Shown piece after piece: positions 1 to 7,264 of a DNA stretch of 14,259 bases. A program made the translations under genes and the position numbers. Origin of the DNA: DASPWW01 sp035461345 (GTDB lineage Bacteria; Actinomycetota; Thermoleophilia; Solirubrobacterales; 70-9); contig DATHVJ010000023.1 of the NCBI GenBank assembly GCA_035461345.1, forward strand, positions 1 to 14,259, given 5' to 3'. How positions within the stretch are numbered: position 1 is the stretch's first letter; each line of letters starts with the position of its first letter. The notes under the pieces were generated by a model. That model saw only the letters and a list, made by a program, of their open reading frames with translations. It was not told the DNA's origin and did not search any database.

Positions 1-41
1 CCGAGGGCAGACGAAAAGCCGACGAGAGAGGAGCCGCGCCT

Positions 42-848
42 ATGGAGCTAACCGACCTCGCGACCGGCCTCGAGGCGCCCGAGGAGGCGAAGACGCCCGA
101 ACAGGTCGTCGCCGACATCCTGCCGATCGAGGCCGACCCTCCACGCGCGCAGCGCCTCCTCGCCGAGGTCCCGTTCTGGTTCCACACCTTCGCGCTCAAC
201 CGCGAGCGCGGCATCTACACGCCCGGGGCGGCGCTCGACCACCGCTACCGGATCCCCGCCCTCCCCGACGACTACGCCGGGCTCAGCGTCCTCGACGTCG
301 GCGCCTTCGACGGGTTCTATGCCTTCGTCGCCGAGGACCGCGGCGCCGACCGCGTCCTCGCGATCGACAACGAGCAGTACGTCCACTGGGTCCGCTCACG
401 GTGGGACATCGAGCTCGAGGGCGGCGAAGGGTTTCGCGCCATCCATCGGCTGCTCGATTCCGCCGTCGAGTACCACGTCCTCGACGCGTTCGAGCTCGAC
501 GAGCTCGACGAGCGTTTCGACCTCGTCTACTGCTTCGGCATTCTTCACCGCGTCCAGAACCCGCTTGGGCTGCTGCGCCGGCTCCGCGACCGGCTCGAGG
601 ACGGCGGTCGCGTGCTGCTCGAGACCCACGGCGTCCCCGGCGACGACGGCTCCGAGCACGGAGCCGTGCGCGTCCCGGAGGTCGGCGAGGTCTACAAGGA
701 CGACGCCTACGTCTTCTGGGAGTTCACGACCGGCAGCCTCGACCGCATGTCCCGGTACGCTGGACTCTGCGAGATGGAGCTCCATGACACACCGGTGATC
801 GACGGGCACCCCCGAATCCTGGCGACGCTCACCGCCGACAACGCATAA
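42..848 (+). CDS. Class I SAM-dependent methyltransferase, CmoB/DUF1698-like
   Basis: A 268-residue protein predicted to transfer a methyl or related group from S-adenosylmethionine to an unknown acceptor in the cytoplasm. The Rossmann motif I reads VLDVGAFDGFYAF (about residues 83-95). An acidic residue after strand 2, D109 or so in AIDNEQ, would bind the SAM ribose. A motif-IV/post-IV segment, FDLVYCFGILHRVQNP, lies at 159-174. The N-terminal segment with WFHTFALNRERGIYTPG (46-62) precedes the Rossmann fold, as in tRNA mo5U34-type (CmoB, PF08003) and related small-molecule methyltransferases. The ATG at 42 follows a GAGAGGAG ribosome site at 26-33 with 8 bases between, so the start is well supported. 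The next gene begins 31 bp downstream on the same strand, suggesting co-transcription. A true CmoB is less likely because the length is shorter and the context is unrelated to tRNA modification. The fold is secure; the substrate is not. Confidence 0.85.
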   Translation: MELTDLATGLEAPEEAKTPEQVVADILPIEADPPRAQRLLAEVPFWFHTFALNRERGIYTPGAALDHRYRIPALPDDYAGLSVLDVGAFDGFYAFVAEDRGADRVLAIDNEQYVHWVRSRWDIELEGGEGFRAIHRLLDSAVEYHVLDAFELDELDERFDLVYCFGILHRVQNPLGLLRRLRDRLEDGGRVLLETHGVPGDDGSEHGAVRVPEVGEVYKDDAYVFWEFTTGSLDRMSRYAGLCEMELHDTPVIDGHPRILATLTADNA

Positions 849-879
849 CAGCGGGGAAAAGCGGGGAGATGCCTCAGGG

Positions 880-1986
880 ATGAAGGTCGGCCTCGTACTC
901 GGCGCTGGCGGCGTGGTCGGAGGAGCGTGGCTGACAGGCGGACTCCACGCGCTCGCCACCGAGACCGGCTGGGACCCCGCCGAGGCCGACTACTTCGTCG
1001 GCACGTCCGCCGGGTCGATGATCGGCGCCCTGTGCGCCTCCGGCGTCCCGCCGTGGTTCATGGTCGCCCACTCGCGCGGCGAGTCATTCGATGAGGTCGT
1101 CGACGCGCACGGCCAGCCCGCGTCCGAGGCCGACCGCGCCGCTGGCGCGATCTTCCGCCTCCACAACGGGCGTCCCCCGATCGGCCCCGGCTCGTGGCGC
1201 CTCGCCCTGCGCAGCATCACCCGCCCCGACCGCCACACCCCCGCCGCGCTCGTCAGCGGCTGGCTCCCGAAGGGAATCGTCTCCACCCACCCCCTCAAGG
1301 CCCAGATCCGCCGCGTCGTACCCGAGGGCTGGAGTCCCCACCCCAACCTGTGGATCGTCGCCTGCGACTACGCGACCGGCGAGCGCGTCGCCTTCGGACG
1401 CGAGGGCACCCCGCCCGCCGAGCTCGCCGACGCGGTCGCCGCCTCCTGCGCGATCCCCGGCTTCTACCACCCGGTGACGATCGGCGGGCGCCGCTACGTC
1501 GACGGCGGCATGTACTCCGCCTCCAACCTCGACGTCCTCACCGACCTCGACCTCGACCTCGCGATCTGCCTCAACCCCACGTCGACCCTGCACCCGATCC
1601 GCGCGCTGAACCCGCGCGAGTGGGTCCGGCTCCTCACCCATCGCGGCTCCGGCAGGCGGCTCGGCACCGAGGCGAAGCGACTGCGCGCCGACGGCACCGA
1701 GGTCGTCCTGATCCAGCCGACCGGAGACGACCTCGCCGTCATGGGCACCAACCTGATGAGCACCAAGCGCCGCAACGAGGTCATCGCGGTCGCCACCCGG
1801 ACCGTCACCGAGCAGCTTCGAGCGCCCGAGGTCCGCGAGCTGCTCGCCGGGCTGCCCCGCGGCGCGCCCGAGAAGACCCACCGGCCGGACGAGCGCCCCT
1901 CGCGGTGGCCGAAGCTGCGCGATCTCACCGACCGCATCCGGCGCCGCGGCTCGCAGCCGAGCAACGCTGAGTCGACCGCCGCCTAG
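880..1986 (+). CDS. Patatin-like phospholipase / serine acyl hydrolase
   Basis: A 368-residue patatin-family (PF01734) protein, expected to cleave acyl esters of lipids with a Ser-Asp dyad. The glycine-rich oxyanion loop GLVLGAGGVVGGAW lies at residues 4-17. The nucleophile elbow GTSAGS (41-46) puts the catalytic serine at S43. The second catalytic residue is D208 in the DGG motif (208-210). After about residue 320 the tail is basic and Pro/Arg-rich, probably disordered. There is no signal peptide, so it should be cytoplasmic or peripherally membrane bound; the bacterial relatives are of the RssA/YchK type. The ATG at 880 is preceded by a GGGGAG-like site near 863-868. It follows the methyltransferase by 31 bp. 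Its stop codon overlaps the stop of the convergent dehydrogenase fusion by four bases. Lipase family confident; natural lipid unknown. Confidence 0.9.
   Translation: MKVGLVLGAGGVVGGAWLTGGLHALATETGWDPAEADYFVGTSAGSMIGALCASGVPPWFMVAHSRGESFDEVVDAHGQPASEADRAAGAIFRLHNGRPPIGPGSWRLALRSITRPDRHTPAALVSGWLPKGIVSTHPLKAQIRRVVPEGWSPHPNLWIVACDYATGERVAFGREGTPPAELADAVAASCAIPGFYHPVTIGGRRYVDGGMYSASNLDVLTDLDLDLAICLNPTSTLHPIRALNPREWVRLLTHRGSGRRLGTEAKRLRADGTEVVLIQPTGDDLAVMGTNLMSTKRRNEVIAVATRTVTEQLRAPEVRELLAGLPRGAPEKTHRPDERPSRWPKLRDLTDRIRRRGSQPSNAESTAA
1983..1986. other. CTAG shared by two convergent stop codons
   Basis: The palindromic tetranucleotide CTAG supplies TAG for the plus-strand patatin gene (1984-1986) and TAG for the minus-strand fusion gene (1985-1983). 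The two coding regions therefore overlap by four bases, and no intergenic terminator can exist between them. The same arrangement occurs at 7261-7264. Confidence 0.95.
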
Positions 1987-4900
1987 CCCCCTGCGATCGC
2001 CTCCGCCGTCCGGTGCGCGAGCGCCATGATCGTGATCATCGGATTGACGCCCGACGCGGTCGGGAACGCGCTCGCGTCCCCGATCCACACGCCCTCGGTG
2101 TCGTGCAGCTCCCCCCATGGCCCCGCGACGCTCGTCTCCGGGTCCGTGCCCATCCGGCACGTCCCCATCTGGTGGGCGGAGAAGATCGCGTGCTCGCGCG
2201 GCGCCAGCGTGAGCCGCCCGACCTCGTCGGCGAACGCGTCGAGGTCCTGGCCCCGCTCCCAGTAGGTGGGCTTGCGGGCGAGCGCGACGATCCGCCGCGC
2301 GCCGGCGGCCTCGTGCAGCCGCACCATCTCGACCAGCCCGCGGCGGAAGTTGCGAACGTCGAGCTCGTCGGCGAGCGGGTACTGCGCCACCGCGTTGCCC
2401 GCCTCGTCGATCCCCACCCGGCCGTGCCCGCGGTCCCGAGTCAGGTTGATGAACGACGCCGTCCGCGACCACTCGAGCATGAACTCCTTGTGCTTCGCAC
2501 CCGACTCCCACGCTCCCGCCGCGGCCGCCAGCCCCGTCGTGTGGTGCGGGCACTCGAGCAGGAACCCGTACCCGTCCTCGAGGTCCGCGAACTGATGTGA
2601 GATCGCCGCCTGCGGCGGCCCCCACCACACGCGCTGATCCTCGCCGTAGTGACCGCTGACCGCCGTCGTCGGATGCAGGCGCAGGTAGTCGCCCACCGCC
2701 GGCCCGCCGATCCCCGACCGCAGCAGCAGCGCCGGCGACTCGATCGACCCGCACGCGACGACGACCTGCGGCGCCCGGACCGTCACCCGCGCCGTCCGCC
2801 CGTCCGGGCTCGCGTACTCCGCCTCCACCCCGGCCGCGCGCCCACCCTCGACCAGGATGCGCTCGGCGCGGCAGTGCGCGACCAGCTCCGCGCCGCGCTC
2901 CTGCGCGTCGGCCAGGTAGGTCTTAGCGCTGCTTCGCTTCGAGCCCGACGCGTCGCCGAAGCCCATGAACCCCGCCGTTCGCGGCTCGTAGCTGGCCGGG
3001 TCGGTGTTGCGCACCGTGGGACCGAACTCGTACCCGAGCGCCTCGCATCCCTCGCGCAGGCGCTCGTGGTTGCCGTTGCGGTCGCTGCACGCATCGGTCG
3101 CTCCGAGCCTTCCCAGGATCGCGTCGAGGTGGCGGTCGAACTCCGCCCCGTCCACCCCCTCGAGGCCGAACTCGCGCGCCCACTGCTCCCGCACCCACGG
3201 GTGGGTGCGCAGCGAGTTGGTCCAGTTGATCACCGTGCCGCCGCCGAGCGTCGACCCGGCCTGGATCGTGATCTGCCCGTCCGTGGTCGGGAACGGCCCG
3301 CCGTTCAAGTACATCCGCTGGTACGCGGGCAGCTCGAGCTGGTTGAAGTCCGACTCGTTGAAGTAGCCCCCCATCTCAAGCACGCACACCTGCTTGCCGG
3401 CGGCCGCGAGCTCGCCCGCGATCACCCCACCCCCCGCGCCCGACCCGACGACGCACAAGTCGGCGTCGATCGTCACCTCGGCCGCCTCCGGCACCCGGAC
3501 GCGCAGCTCCTTGGGGACCTCACGCGGGGCCGACACCGGCCCGGGATACCCGATCGCCTCCCAGTTCGGGTTGCGACCGGTCCCGAGGTCGGGGAGCGCG
3601 TAGTTCAGCGTCATCGCCAGCCCCTTGAGCGCGTGGATCCCGGCCAGCCCCTCGGGGCCCGAGTCCGCGAACCCGTGCACGATCGCCTCCCGCGCTTCCT
3701 GCGGCGCCTCGTTCAGGCCCTGCGCGGCGAGCGCGTCGAGGAGCTCGCCGAGCCCCTCGACCTGCTTCGCGGGAAGCTGCGCCAGCGCCTGCTCGATCGC
3801 CTCCGGGACGGCGAGGTGGGACGCGGGCCGCGCCCAGAACCCGTGCGGGTCGTCGGCGACCTCGATCGAGGGGACGAACGTGTCGCACAGAGTCTTCAGC
3901 GTGTGCCGCTGCGCGTCGGTCAGCAGCTCGCTCGTGGCCATGAATCGCACCGCCTCGACCACCTGGAGAACCGCCTCGGCGCTGAACGGGAAATAGTGGG
4001 CCTCGCGCGGCGGCGCGGTCGGCGGCGTGACGAGGATCGTCTGGCGGGCGGTGTACTTGCGGATCCCGTCTGCCCCGTGCCTGGTGCCCAAGCCCGACTC
4101 CTTCCACCCGCCCATCGGAAGCTCGAGCGCGGCGTAGTTCACCTGGGCGTCGTTGACGCAGCACGCCCCCGCCTCCACCTTCCGCGCCAGCTCCTCGCCC
4201 CGCGCCACGTCGCGCGTCCACACCGACGCCTGGAGCCCATACGGCCCCTCGTTCGCGAGCCGCACCGCCTCCTCTGCGTCGCGTACCCGCATCACCGGCA
4301 GCGTCGGCCCGAACGTCTCCTCCCGCATGCAGCGCATCGAGTGGTCGACGTCGACGAGCACGGTCGGCTCGTAGAACCGGCCCGGGCCGTCCCCCCGCCG
4401 CCCGCCGGTCGTCACCCTCGCCCCGTGCTCGACGGCGTCGGCGACGTGCTCCTCGATCAGGTCGAGCTGGGGCGGGAACGTGATCGCGCCGACGTCAACG
4501 CTTCCCGGGCCCTGCGAGGCCCCTACCCGGAGGGCGTCCGCGCGCTCGGTCACCAGCCGCACGAACTCGTCGTGGACTTCGTCCTCCACGTACACCCGCT
4601 CGACCGAGATACAGGTCTGGCCGGCGTTGCCCACCCCGTACGCGATCGCCGCGTTCGCCGCCCGCTCGAGGTCGGCGTCCAAGAGCACGATCATCGGGTC
4701 CTTGCCGCCCAGCTCCAGCCCCACGGGCGTCAGCGTGCGCGCCGCCCGCTCCATCACCTTCCTGCCCGTCTCGACCGACCCCGTGAAGTGCACGTAGTCG
4801 ACCTCGTCGACCAGCGCCGCCCCCGTCTCGCCCCTCCCGGTCGCGACCTGGAACACGCCGTCGGGGAGGCCCGAGTCGGCGAGCATCTCCGCCATCAGCA

Positions 4901-5441
4901 GCGAGGTCAGCGGCGTCTCCTCCGACGGCTTCAGGACGACCGAGTTGCCCGCCGCCAGCGCGGGAACGCAATCGCCGAACGAGTTCGTCAACGGGTAGTT
5001 CCACGGGCCGATCACCCCGGCAACGCCGACCGGCACGTACCGCACGATCGTGCGGCGGCCGCGGACGAACGGGTTCGCCGTCTCGACCTCCTCGTCGGCG
5101 AGGTACTCCGGCGCCTTGCGCGCCCAGAACCCGAGCGCGTTGACGCCGTAGATCAGCTCCGAGTACTGGGCGTCGTCCCAGCTCTTGCCCGTCTCCGAGA
5201 CGATCGTCTCGATCACGCGCTCGGCGTTCTCGCCCATCCACCGCCGGGCGCGCGTCAGGACCGCGCCGCGGCCCTCGAACCCGAGCGCCTCCCACTCCGG
5301 CTGCGCGTCTCGCCCGCGGGCTACGAGGTGCGCGACGCCGTCGGTGTCGAGCGCCGGGACGGTGCCGACGACCTCGCCGGTCGCCGGATTCTCGACGTCG
5401 ATCGTCGTCCCGGTCCGCCGCGGCGCCTCCCGTGTCGCCAT
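1983..5441 (-). CDS. Aldehyde dehydrogenase - GMC oxidoreductase (long-chain alcohol oxidase type) fusion
   Basis: A single open frame of 1152 residues, more than twice either family alone. Residues 1-470 are a complete NAD(P)-dependent aldehyde dehydrogenase: GPWNYP with N148, the nucleotide-site FTGSVETGRK (219-228), general base E243 in LELGGK, and nucleophile C277 in GQTCIS. Residues 471-505 look like the normal tail of this ALDH subgroup (HYFPF...). Residues 505-640 resemble the helical N-terminal region of long-chain fatty alcohol oxidases and gluconate-2-dehydrogenase subunit 3 (LLTDAQRHTLKTLCDTFVPS). Residues 659-1152 are a GMC flavoenzyme: FAD loop CVVGSGAGGGVIAGEL, and the C-terminal HQMGTCRMG (H1090) and GVNPM (N1133) active-site pair. 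The likely role is consecutive oxidation of a primary alcohol to aldehyde and then acid. HdeD lies 34 bp upstream on the same strand. A second initiation at M501 (ATG at 3941) is possible. Domain calls are firm; the substrate, and whether the chain stays intact, are inference. Confidence 0.93.
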   Translation of the reverse strand: MATREAPRRTGTTIDVENPATGEVVGTVPALDTDGVAHLVARGRDAQPEWEALGFEGRGAVLTRARRWMGENAERVIETIVSETGKSWDDAQYSELIYGVNALGFWARKAPEYLADEEVETANPFVRGRRTIVRYVPVGVAGVIGPWNYPLTNSFGDCVPALAAGNSVVLKPSEETPLTSLLMAEMLADSGLPDGVFQVATGRGETGAALVDEVDYVHFTGSVETGRKVMERAARTLTPVGLELGGKDPMIVLLDADLERAANAAIAYGVGNAGQTCISVERVYVEDEVHDEFVRLVTERADALRVGASQGPGSVDVGAITFPPQLDLIEEHVADAVEHGARVTTGGRRGDGPGRFYEPTVLVDVDHSMRCMREETFGPTLPVMRVRDAEEAVRLANEGPYGLQASVWTRDVARGEELARKVEAGACCVNDAQVNYAALELPMGGWKESGLGTRHGADGIRKYTARQTILVTPPTAPPREAHYFPFSAEAVLQVVEAVRFMATSELLTDAQRHTLKTLCDTFVPSIEVADDPHGFWARPASHLAVPEAIEQALAQLPAKQVEGLGELLDALAAQGLNEAPQEAREAIVHGFADSGPEGLAGIHALKGLAMTLNYALPDLGTGRNPNWEAIGYPGPVSAPREVPKELRVRVPEAAEVTIDADLCVVGSGAGGGVIAGELAAAGKQVCVLEMGGYFNESDFNQLELPAYQRMYLNGGPFPTTDGQITIQAGSTLGGGTVINWTNSLRTHPWVREQWAREFGLEGVDGAEFDRHLDAILGRLGATDACSDRNGNHERLREGCEALGYEFGPTVRNTDPASYEPRTAGFMGFGDASGSKRSSAKTYLADAQERGAELVAHCRAERILVEGGRAAGVEAEYASPDGRTARVTVRAPQVVVACGSIESPALLLRSGIGGPAVGDYLRLHPTTAVSGHYGEDQRVWWGPPQAAISHQFADLEDGYGFLLECPHHTTGLAAAAGAWESGAKHKEFMLEWSRTASFINLTRDRGHGRVGIDEAGNAVAQYPLADELDVRNFRRGLVEMVRLHEAAGARRIVALARKPTYWERGQDLDAFADEVGRLTLAPREHAIFSAHQMGTCRMGTDPETSVAGPWGELHDTEGVWIGDASAFPTASGVNPMITIMALAHRTAEAIAGG

Positions 5442-5469
5442 CGCGGTCGCAGTCTATCCCGCGACCGCG
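5442..5469 (-). promoter_or_regulatory. Inverted repeat flanking a TAGACT box directly before the fusion start
   Basis: A perfect 9-bp inverted repeat, CGCGGTCGC (5442-5450) and GCGACCGCG (5461-5469), is separated by 10 bases. On the minus strand the spacer reads GGGATAGACT, so a -10-like TAGACT (5456-5451) sits inside the dyad. The 3' arm ends at the base next to the ATG of the fusion gene. A CTGAGC sequence lies 17 bases upstream of TAGACT and is only a weak -35 match. There is no convincing Shine-Dalgarno site. Two readings fit: a leaderless promoter with an operator laid over its -10, or an RNA hairpin on read-through mRNA from the HdeD gene that limits translation. Confidence 0.5.
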
Positions 5470-5475
5470 CCTTGC

Positions 5476-6024
5476 TCAGGTGGGCCGAAGCCTACGCAGC
5501 TCCCAGCCGAGCGCGATCTCGAACACGCCGCGGACGATGAACATGATCCCGGCGAGGATCGCCAGCGTCCTCAGCCCGATGTCGGGGTCGCCGAGGACGA
5601 TGATCCCGGCCGCGATGCCGATCACGCCGAGGATGATCGAGATGACCCGGTTACCCGGCTCGGCGATGCCTCGCACGAGGTCGCCGATGCCCGTGATGAT
5701 GAACCACAGGCCGAGCACGACCAGCAGCGCCAGCACGCTGGCGCCCGGGCGCACGATCAGCACGAGCCCGGCGAGGATCGCGACGATGCTGACGATCATC
5801 CGCAACACGACGTGCCCGGTCGACGCGCCGGGCTCGAACGCGGCCACCATCGCGAAGGTGCCGAACATCAGGATGTAGACGCCGAAGATCAGCCCCAGGG
5901 CGAGCAGTGTGATCCCCTCGTAGGCCAGCGCCAGGATCCCCGCAGCCACCGAGAGCACCCCGATCAGCATCGGTATCCACCACTTGCTCGCCGCCTTGGC
6001 CAGCGGCGTGTCAGCGGTTGCCAT
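5476..6024 (-). CDS. HdeD/DUF308 family integral membrane protein
   Basis: A 182-residue, almost wholly hydrophobic protein with six predicted transmembrane helices at about 17-33, 38-62, 72-91, 96-117, 126-144 and 152-173. They are arranged as three similar hairpin pairs, as in the DUF308 (PF03729) family that includes the E. coli acid-resistance protein HdeD. The short N-terminus and the basic C-terminus (WELRRLRPT) are probably cytoplasmic. The function is not established outside enterobacteria. The ATG at 6024 is preceded by AGGGAGGT (6039-6032) at a 7-base spacing, the best ribosome site in the window. The fusion dehydrogenase starts 34 bp after its stop on the same strand, so the two may share a transcript. 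The promoter would be in the divergent region shared with the phosphoesterase. Confidence 0.88.
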   Translation of the reverse strand: MATADTPLAKAASKWWIPMLIGVLSVAAGILALAYEGITLLALGLIFGVYILMFGTFAMVAAFEPGASTGHVVLRMIVSIVAILAGLVLIVRPGASVLALLVVLGLWFIITGIGDLVRGIAEPGNRVISIILGVIGIAAGIIVLGDPDIGLRTLAILAGIMFIVRGVFEIALGWELRRLRPT

Positions 6025-6133
6025 CTCCTGTACCTCCCTCTGTAATCCCGCGACGTGCGCCGCTTCGCGCCGCCGTCGCGGGGCTTGTGGCGGGCCAGTC
6101 TATTCCCAGCTTCGGCCGTGGAAGGATTACCCC
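6025..6133. promoter_or_regulatory. Divergent promoter region between HdeD and phosphoesterase genes
   Basis: This 109-bp region lies between two divergent start codons, so it must serve both genes. On the minus strand TAGACT (6102-6097), preceded by GGGAA, is a candidate -10 for the HdeD gene. On the plus strand the overlapping TCTATT (6099-6104) is a 4-of-6 match to TATAAT and lies 29 bases before the phosphoesterase ATG. Neither has a good -35. GTAATCC (6042-6048) and GGATTAC (6124-6130) form an inverted pair, so each gene has GGATTAC upstream of its start. Ribosome sites are AGGGAGGT (6039-6032) for HdeD and GAAGGA (6121-6126) for the phosphoesterase. Confidence 0.4.
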
Positions 6134-7264
6134 ATGCGTACCGTCGTCCTCTCCGACATCCACCTCGCCGCGGGGTACGACTCCGATCTGCTGCGCCGCC
6201 GCCGCTTCCGCGACGTCCTCTTCGACGAGCTCGAGGGCGCCGACGAGCTAGTGCTCCTCGGGGACGTCGTCGAGCTCCGCGATCGACCACTCCGCCAGGC
6301 GCTCGACCTCGCACGGCCGTTCTTCGAGCACCTCGCCGAGGCGATCCGCTCGGCGCGCGTCGTGATCGTGCCCGGCAACCACGACCACCAGCTGATCGCG
6401 CCGTGGCTCGAGTCGCGGCGCATGCGGGGAGAGCGCCCGCTCGGACTCCAGCAGCTCGCGCCTCCCGAGACCGAGATCGCGGCCGAGATCGCCCGCCTGA
6501 TGCCGAAGGCGGACATGTCGCTCGCCTATCCGGGGCTTTGGGTGCGACCCGGCGTCTACGCGACGCACGGCCACTACCTCGACTGCCACGTGACCGTGCC
6601 CACCTTCGAGCGTCTCGCGATCGCCGTGATCGAGAAGCTGGCCGGCGCGCTGCCCGTCGGCCTGCGCTCGACCGACGACTACGAGTCCGTTCAGGCGCCT
6701 CTGTACGGGCTGCTGTACGGCATCGCCCAGGGCGGGCCCCGGCCCCGTCGCGGGCTGGGCGAGAACGCGTCGGCGCGGGTATGGGAGGCCGTGCACGGTC
6801 GCGACGGGCGACGCCCCGGAGTGCGCGGCCGGCTGCTCGGATCCGTCGTCCTGCCCGGCGTCGTCGCCGCAGCCAACCGGCTCGGCCTCGGCCCGCTCCG
6901 GTGGGACATCTCGATGGCCGAGATCCGCCAGGCGGGCCTGCGCGCGATGCGCGAGCTGGTCGGCCGGCTTCGGCTCGAAGCCGACCACGTGATCTTCGGG
7001 CACAGCCACCGTCGCGGCCCGCTCGGCTCCGAGCCGGGGTGGGAGCTCGCCAACGGCACGCGGCTGCTCAACACGGGGAGCTGGGCGTACGCGCCCGGCC
7101 TCATGGGCCCGACCGCCGCGGGCAGCGTGTTCTGGCCCGGCACCGTCGCCGTGCTCGAGGACGAGCGTCCACCCGAGCTGCGCCACCTGCTCGACGAGAT
7201 GTCGCACGACGAGCTCCGCGGCCGGCGATCGCGGCGCGCGAGCGCGACCCGCCCGAAGCGCTAG
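6134..7264 (+). CDS. Calcineurin-like metallophosphoesterase
   Basis: A 376-residue dinuclear metal phosphoesterase (PF00149). All metal-binding blocks are visible in order: DIH (D8, H10), GDVVE (D44), GNHD (N82, H83), a histidine pair in THGHYLD (H145, H147), and GHSH (H290, H292). Between the GNHD block and the last block there is a helical insert, about residues 150-270. The protein is cytoplasmic with no signal peptide. Its closest general relatives are UDP-2,3-diacylglucosamine hydrolase-like and Icc-like phosphoesterases, but the substrate cannot be told from sequence. I chose the ATG at 6134 because GAAGGA lies 7 bases upstream and DIH then falls at the normal distance from the N-terminus. 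The frame is open back to 5984, but that extension has no domain and overlaps the divergent HdeD gene. The stop overlaps the convergent lyase stop in CTAG. Confidence 0.9.
   Translation: MRTVVLSDIHLAAGYDSDLLRRRRFRDVLFDELEGADELVLLGDVVELRDRPLRQALDLARPFFEHLAEAIRSARVVIVPGNHDHQLIAPWLESRRMRGERPLGLQQLAPPETEIAAEIARLMPKADMSLAYPGLWVRPGVYATHGHYLDCHVTVPTFERLAIAVIEKLAGALPVGLRSTDDYESVQAPLYGLLYGIAQGGPRPRRGLGENASARVWEAVHGRDGRRPGVRGRLLGSVVLPGVVAAANRLGLGPLRWDISMAEIRQAGLRAMRELVGRLRLEADHVIFGHSHRRGPLGSEPGWELANGTRLLNTGSWAYAPGLMGPTAAGSVFWPGTVAVLEDERPPELRHLLDEMSHDELRGRRSRRASATRPKR
7261..7264. other. CTAG shared by two convergent stop codons (second case)
   Basis: CTAG provides TAG for the plus-strand phosphoesterase (7262-7264) and TAG for the minus-strand lyase (7263-7261). 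The genes overlap by four bases with no intergenic terminator, exactly as at 1983-1986. Confidence 0.95.

Noticed and set aside
492..509. Tandem GAGCTCGAC repeat
   Set aside because: Two copies only, within the methyltransferase gene, encoding a Glu-Leu-Asp stretch; ordinary codon usage in acidic protein.
1542..1560. Tandem GACCTC repeats
   Set aside because: Encodes the Asp-Leu run of the patatin domain; simple codon repetition, not a DNA element.
1084..2754. 556-codon minus-strand frame across the patatin and fusion genes
   Set aside because: Composition is Gly/Ala/Arg-rich with no motif, and it is out of frame with both real genes.
2649..5540. 963-codon open frame on the plus strand opposite the dehydrogenase fusion
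   Set aside because: Its product is Arg/Pro/His-rich with no domain, and it is exactly antisense to a gene with full catalytic motifs. Long antisense frames are expected in DNA this GC-rich.
5984..6133. Longer N-terminus for the phosphoesterase
   Set aside because: The 50 extra residues have no domain character, overlap the HdeD gene, and precede the GAAGGA ribosome site that serves the ATG at 6134.
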